In this document: in pieces, positions 62,226 through 64,000 of the stretch | Layout: every line of letters starts with the position of its first letter | Numbering within the stretch: the stretch's first letter is position 1 | From: Ignavibacteria bacterium | Lineage (GTDB): Bacteria > Bacteroidota > Ignavibacteria > UBA10030 > SZUA-254 | Assembly (NCBI GenBank): GCA_016178595.1 | Contig: JACOSY010000005.1 | Span: 1-64,000 of the forward strand | Direction: 5' to 3' | DNA length: 64,000 nt | Made by a program: the position numbers and the translations under genes | The notes under the pieces: generated by a model | Database searches by the model: none | The model's input: the letters and a program-made list of their open reading frames with translations, nothing else | What the model was told of the DNA's origin: nothing

Positions 62226-63398
62226 CTACGTCATGGCCGGAGTACTTCGGTGCGCATGTTTCTTCAAACGGAATTCATCGACTGCGGAGAGAATGCGATC
62301 CAGGTCGATCATCTGGATGCACTCAAGATTATACGGGCATTCCTTTTTCCAACAAGGCGAGCATACCAAACCCTCGGGAATCACTTTTACACCACGGTTA
62401 AACAAATCGATCTCTTGTGGACAGCTCACGCCGAACCAGGCAATGACATACTTCCGTAAGCCGATCGCTATGTGCATCCCGAAAGAATCGCCCGAGATGA
62501 TAACATCGCAAAGGTTCTCATAGCAGATCCCCCTGCGAACACCTTCGGTCGTCGGTGTGCTCATAACTTTGCCGCCAACGCATCTGGCAATTTCGGCATT
62601 CCGCTCCGTATCTTCCGGACCGCCAAGGAGGAGAAGCTGAAGATCATTCCGCCGTGAAAGCTCTTCGATAAGGACGACGTGCTGGTTAACCGTCATTTTC
62701 TTGTTCGGATAGAGGAGTGAACAACCCGTGTTGAATCCGACAATCGTTGGTGCCGTGATGCCTGCTTCTCGCCGATAATTGTGGCAATACAATTCCTCTT
62801 CTGTTGTCAAGTTGAGCATGTAAGGATCGCGCCGATACTCAAGCCCCATCGCTTCAGTGAGAAGTTGTGCGTTCGATTTCTGGTTTACTCTGAATTTCAG
62901 ATGATCATCCAGACCGAGCCTGTAATTGTACTCCGCCTCGGGATTAAGCGGGATGATAACACCGTTGTCATTCATGCCGTATCCGAGCTTCATTCCGGCA
63001 TTCGTTGACATCGTGAATGCGCCCGCATGGACGGACTTGTCAATGTTCATGACAACATCGAAACACATCCCTTGCAGCTTCAGCCAGCTCGCCGGCTCCC
63101 AGACGTATACATGTTCGATCATGGGATTGTTATCCAGCAGACGGCATGCATTGGGCAGCGTAATCCATGAAATCGTGCTTTGCGGATATTTCCGTTTGAT
63201 GGCGGGAAGAAGCGTCGTTGTCACCAGCACATTTCCCATCGCTTCGAGATTGACGATGAGAATGCGTGTTCCGTATGGTTGCGGATCAGCACACTCGTCG
63301 AGGCAGTTCGTTTCAGGAAAGCACGGCTTGTACCCGGCGAAGTGCTTGCAGTCGGGAATAGCCAACGGCTGTTTGTTGTTAGTCGGCAGATCGCTCAT
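62226..63398 (-). CDS. Glycosyltransferase family 9 protein (heptosyltransferase-like) with cysteine-rich ends
   Basis: A 390-residue enzyme of the ADP-heptose:LPS heptosyltransferase family. The first 40 residues have four cysteines (DCKHFAGYKPC, then NCLDEC) before the GT9 start RILIVNLEAMGNVLVTTTLL. GFNTGCSLLYPNKKM and LLLLGGPEDTERN form the nucleotide-sugar site, and ISGDSFGMHIAIGL the C-terminal motif. A further cluster GLVCSPCWKKECPYNLEC lies near the end. The cysteines suggest a metal or Fe-S site. The ATG at 63398 was chosen because the upstream frame is antisense-like and overlaps the next gene. Confidence 0.83.
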   Translation of the reverse strand: MSDLPTNNKQPLAIPDCKHFAGYKPCFPETNCLDECADPQPYGTRILIVNLEAMGNVLVTTTLLPAIKRKYPQSTISWITLPNACRLLDNNPMIEHVYVWEPASWLKLQGMCFDVVMNIDKSVHAGAFTMSTNAGMKLGYGMNDNGVIIPLNPEAEYNYRLGLDDHLKFRVNQKSNAQLLTEAMGLEYRRDPYMLNLTTEEELYCHNYRREAGITAPTIVGFNTGCSLLYPNKKMTVNQHVVLIEELSRRNDLQLLLLGGPEDTERNAEIARCVGGKVMSTPTTEGVRRGICYENLCDVIISGDSFGMHIAIGLRKYVIAWFGVSCPQEIDLFNRGVKVIPEGLVCSPCWKKECPYNLECIQMIDLDRILSAVDEFRLKKHAHRSTPAMT

Positions 63399-64000
63399 GC
63401 TGGTAGTTTGGAAGAAGAGAATAGGCATCACATAATTGCTTGAAGGCATGGAAGACATCATTGACTGATAACTCTTCCATACACGGGTTTCCGATGGGAC
63501 ATGTGGTATAATTACATCCAAGACAAACGAGCTTCGAGTTCCGGGCTACGATCGATTTCTCATTGACAGGTCCTTGAAGCTCAGGAACCGTCGGACCGAA
63601 AATCGCAACGACCGGTGTTCCCAGCGTCGATGCGATGTGCATTGGGCCGGAGTCGTTCGTTACCATCACCGAGCAAGCCTCGAGAATTGCTCCGAGCTGC
63701 TTCAACGATGCCGGCGGGATAAGCATCGCCGGTTCTGACATGGAAGATGCGATTTCATCAGCCAGGTCTTGCTCGCCGGGTCCCCACGTGATGAGAACTT
63801 TTGCACCGAATGTGCGCGCAATGCGATTGCCCAGCTCGGCAAAGTGGCGCGATGGCCAGCGCTTTGTATACCAGCCGCCGCCTGGATTCAGTGCAACGAC
63901 GAACGCATGGTCAAGGCCATTCCGGTAGAAGAAATCATTTGCAAACGCGCGATCATGGTCCCCGATCGGAAAAAAGAGAGACCGATCAACGATGGGAATT
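63379..64000 (-). CDS. Glycosyltransferase family 9 protein (partial, runs off the window)
   Basis: The frame is open from the stop at 63379 to the window edge; the N-terminus lies beyond 64000. The visible part is the C-terminal nucleotide-sugar domain: LNPGGGWYTKRWPSRHFAEL, LITWGPGEQDLADEIA and VTNDSGPMHIASTLGTPVVA match heptosyltransferase II-like enzymes. LGCNYTTCPIGNPCM adds a short cysteine cluster, as in many GT9 proteins. It overlaps the downstream GT9 gene by 20 bp, so the two are coupled and probably add successive sugars to the LPS core. Confidence 0.88.
   Translation of the reverse strand, partial: IPIVDRSLFFPIGDHDRAFANDFFYRNGLDHAFVVALNPGGGWYTKRWPSRHFAELGNRIARTFGAKVLITWGPGEQDLADEIASSMSEPAMLIPPASLKQLGAILEACSVMVTNDSGPMHIASTLGTPVVAIFGPTVPELQGPVNEKSIVARNSKLVCLGCNYTTCPIGNPCMEELSVNDVFHAFKQLCDAYSLLPNYQHERSAD

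Overview
The window is a chromosomal segment of a Gram-negative, LPS-bearing bacterium, most likely a member of the Bacteroidota/Ignavibacteriota (FCB) side of the tree. Evidence: type IX secretion (T9SS) C-terminal sorting tails, two PorV/PorQ-family outer-membrane proteins, FlgD-like C-terminal domains, a full LPS and outer-membrane toolkit (LptD, TamB, HldE split into two genes, family 9 glycosyltransferases), queuosine QueF, and base composition near 50% GC by eye. The promoters are not the classical Bacteroidetes TTTG/TAnnTTTG type. Thirteen upstream regions carry TTGnnn, a 16-17 bp spacer and a TATATT-like -10 box, and the core of that set is seven promoters with exactly 17 bp and exactly TATATT.

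Layout. 1-316: three 117-bp palindrome-bearing tandem repeats cut by the window edge. 317-5688: a small membrane protein, then a tight operon DUF1611-lysC-lysA-asd (aspartate to lysine/diaminopimelate). 5808-8808: two thioredoxin-fold proteins and a homocysteine methyltransferase/MTHFR fusion. 9192-10518: a hicAB toxin-antitoxin pair wedged between a broken 5' fragment of a class II aldolase gene and an intact aldolase gene. 10600-17043: ddl, ftsB-like, rarA, ROK kinase, lptD. 17350-20742 (minus): tRNA-Leu(UAG), tig, clpP, clpX. 20895-25812: two stand-alone response regulators flanking a DedA gene, then polA. 26111-31763: a repeat-rich surface protein with an IPTL-CTERM-like tail, pta, an acyltransferase-like membrane protein, anmK, nfo. 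32019-37216: a T9SS-exported protein, the AmmeMemoRadiSam radical SAM enzyme and an Ig-like lipoprotein, separated by repeat-rich gaps that hold decayed T9SS tails. 37634-42486: a duplicated DUF309 protein and a two-gene operon of coiled-coil/TPR proteins, one with a TolB/FlgO-like domain. 42708-46491: queF, DUF423, a second DedA, rnr. 46499-52542: hldE kinase, hldE adenylyltransferase, tamB (continuing into rnr). 52669-56251: a TrmH-family methyltransferase with an apparently leaderless mRNA, then an SsuABC/NrtABC-type transporter. 56649-60961: a surface cassette of lipoprotein, Asp-box beta-propeller with FlgD-like tail, and two PorV/PorQ proteins. 61052-64000: a secreted thioredoxin, membrane-anchored Bcp, and two family 9 glycosyltransferases, the last one running off the window.

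Most genes are housekeeping: cell-envelope precursors (DAP, D-Ala-D-Ala, anhydroMurNAc recycling, heptose, LPS transport), protein quality control, and DNA replication and repair. The more unusual material is the coiled-coil/TolB/TPR operon, the hicAB-aldolase junction, the IPTL-CTERM-like protein in a T9SS organism, the repeat-embedded T9SS tail remnants, and the uniform promoter architecture. No CRISPR array, rRNA, insertion sequence or prophage was seen.
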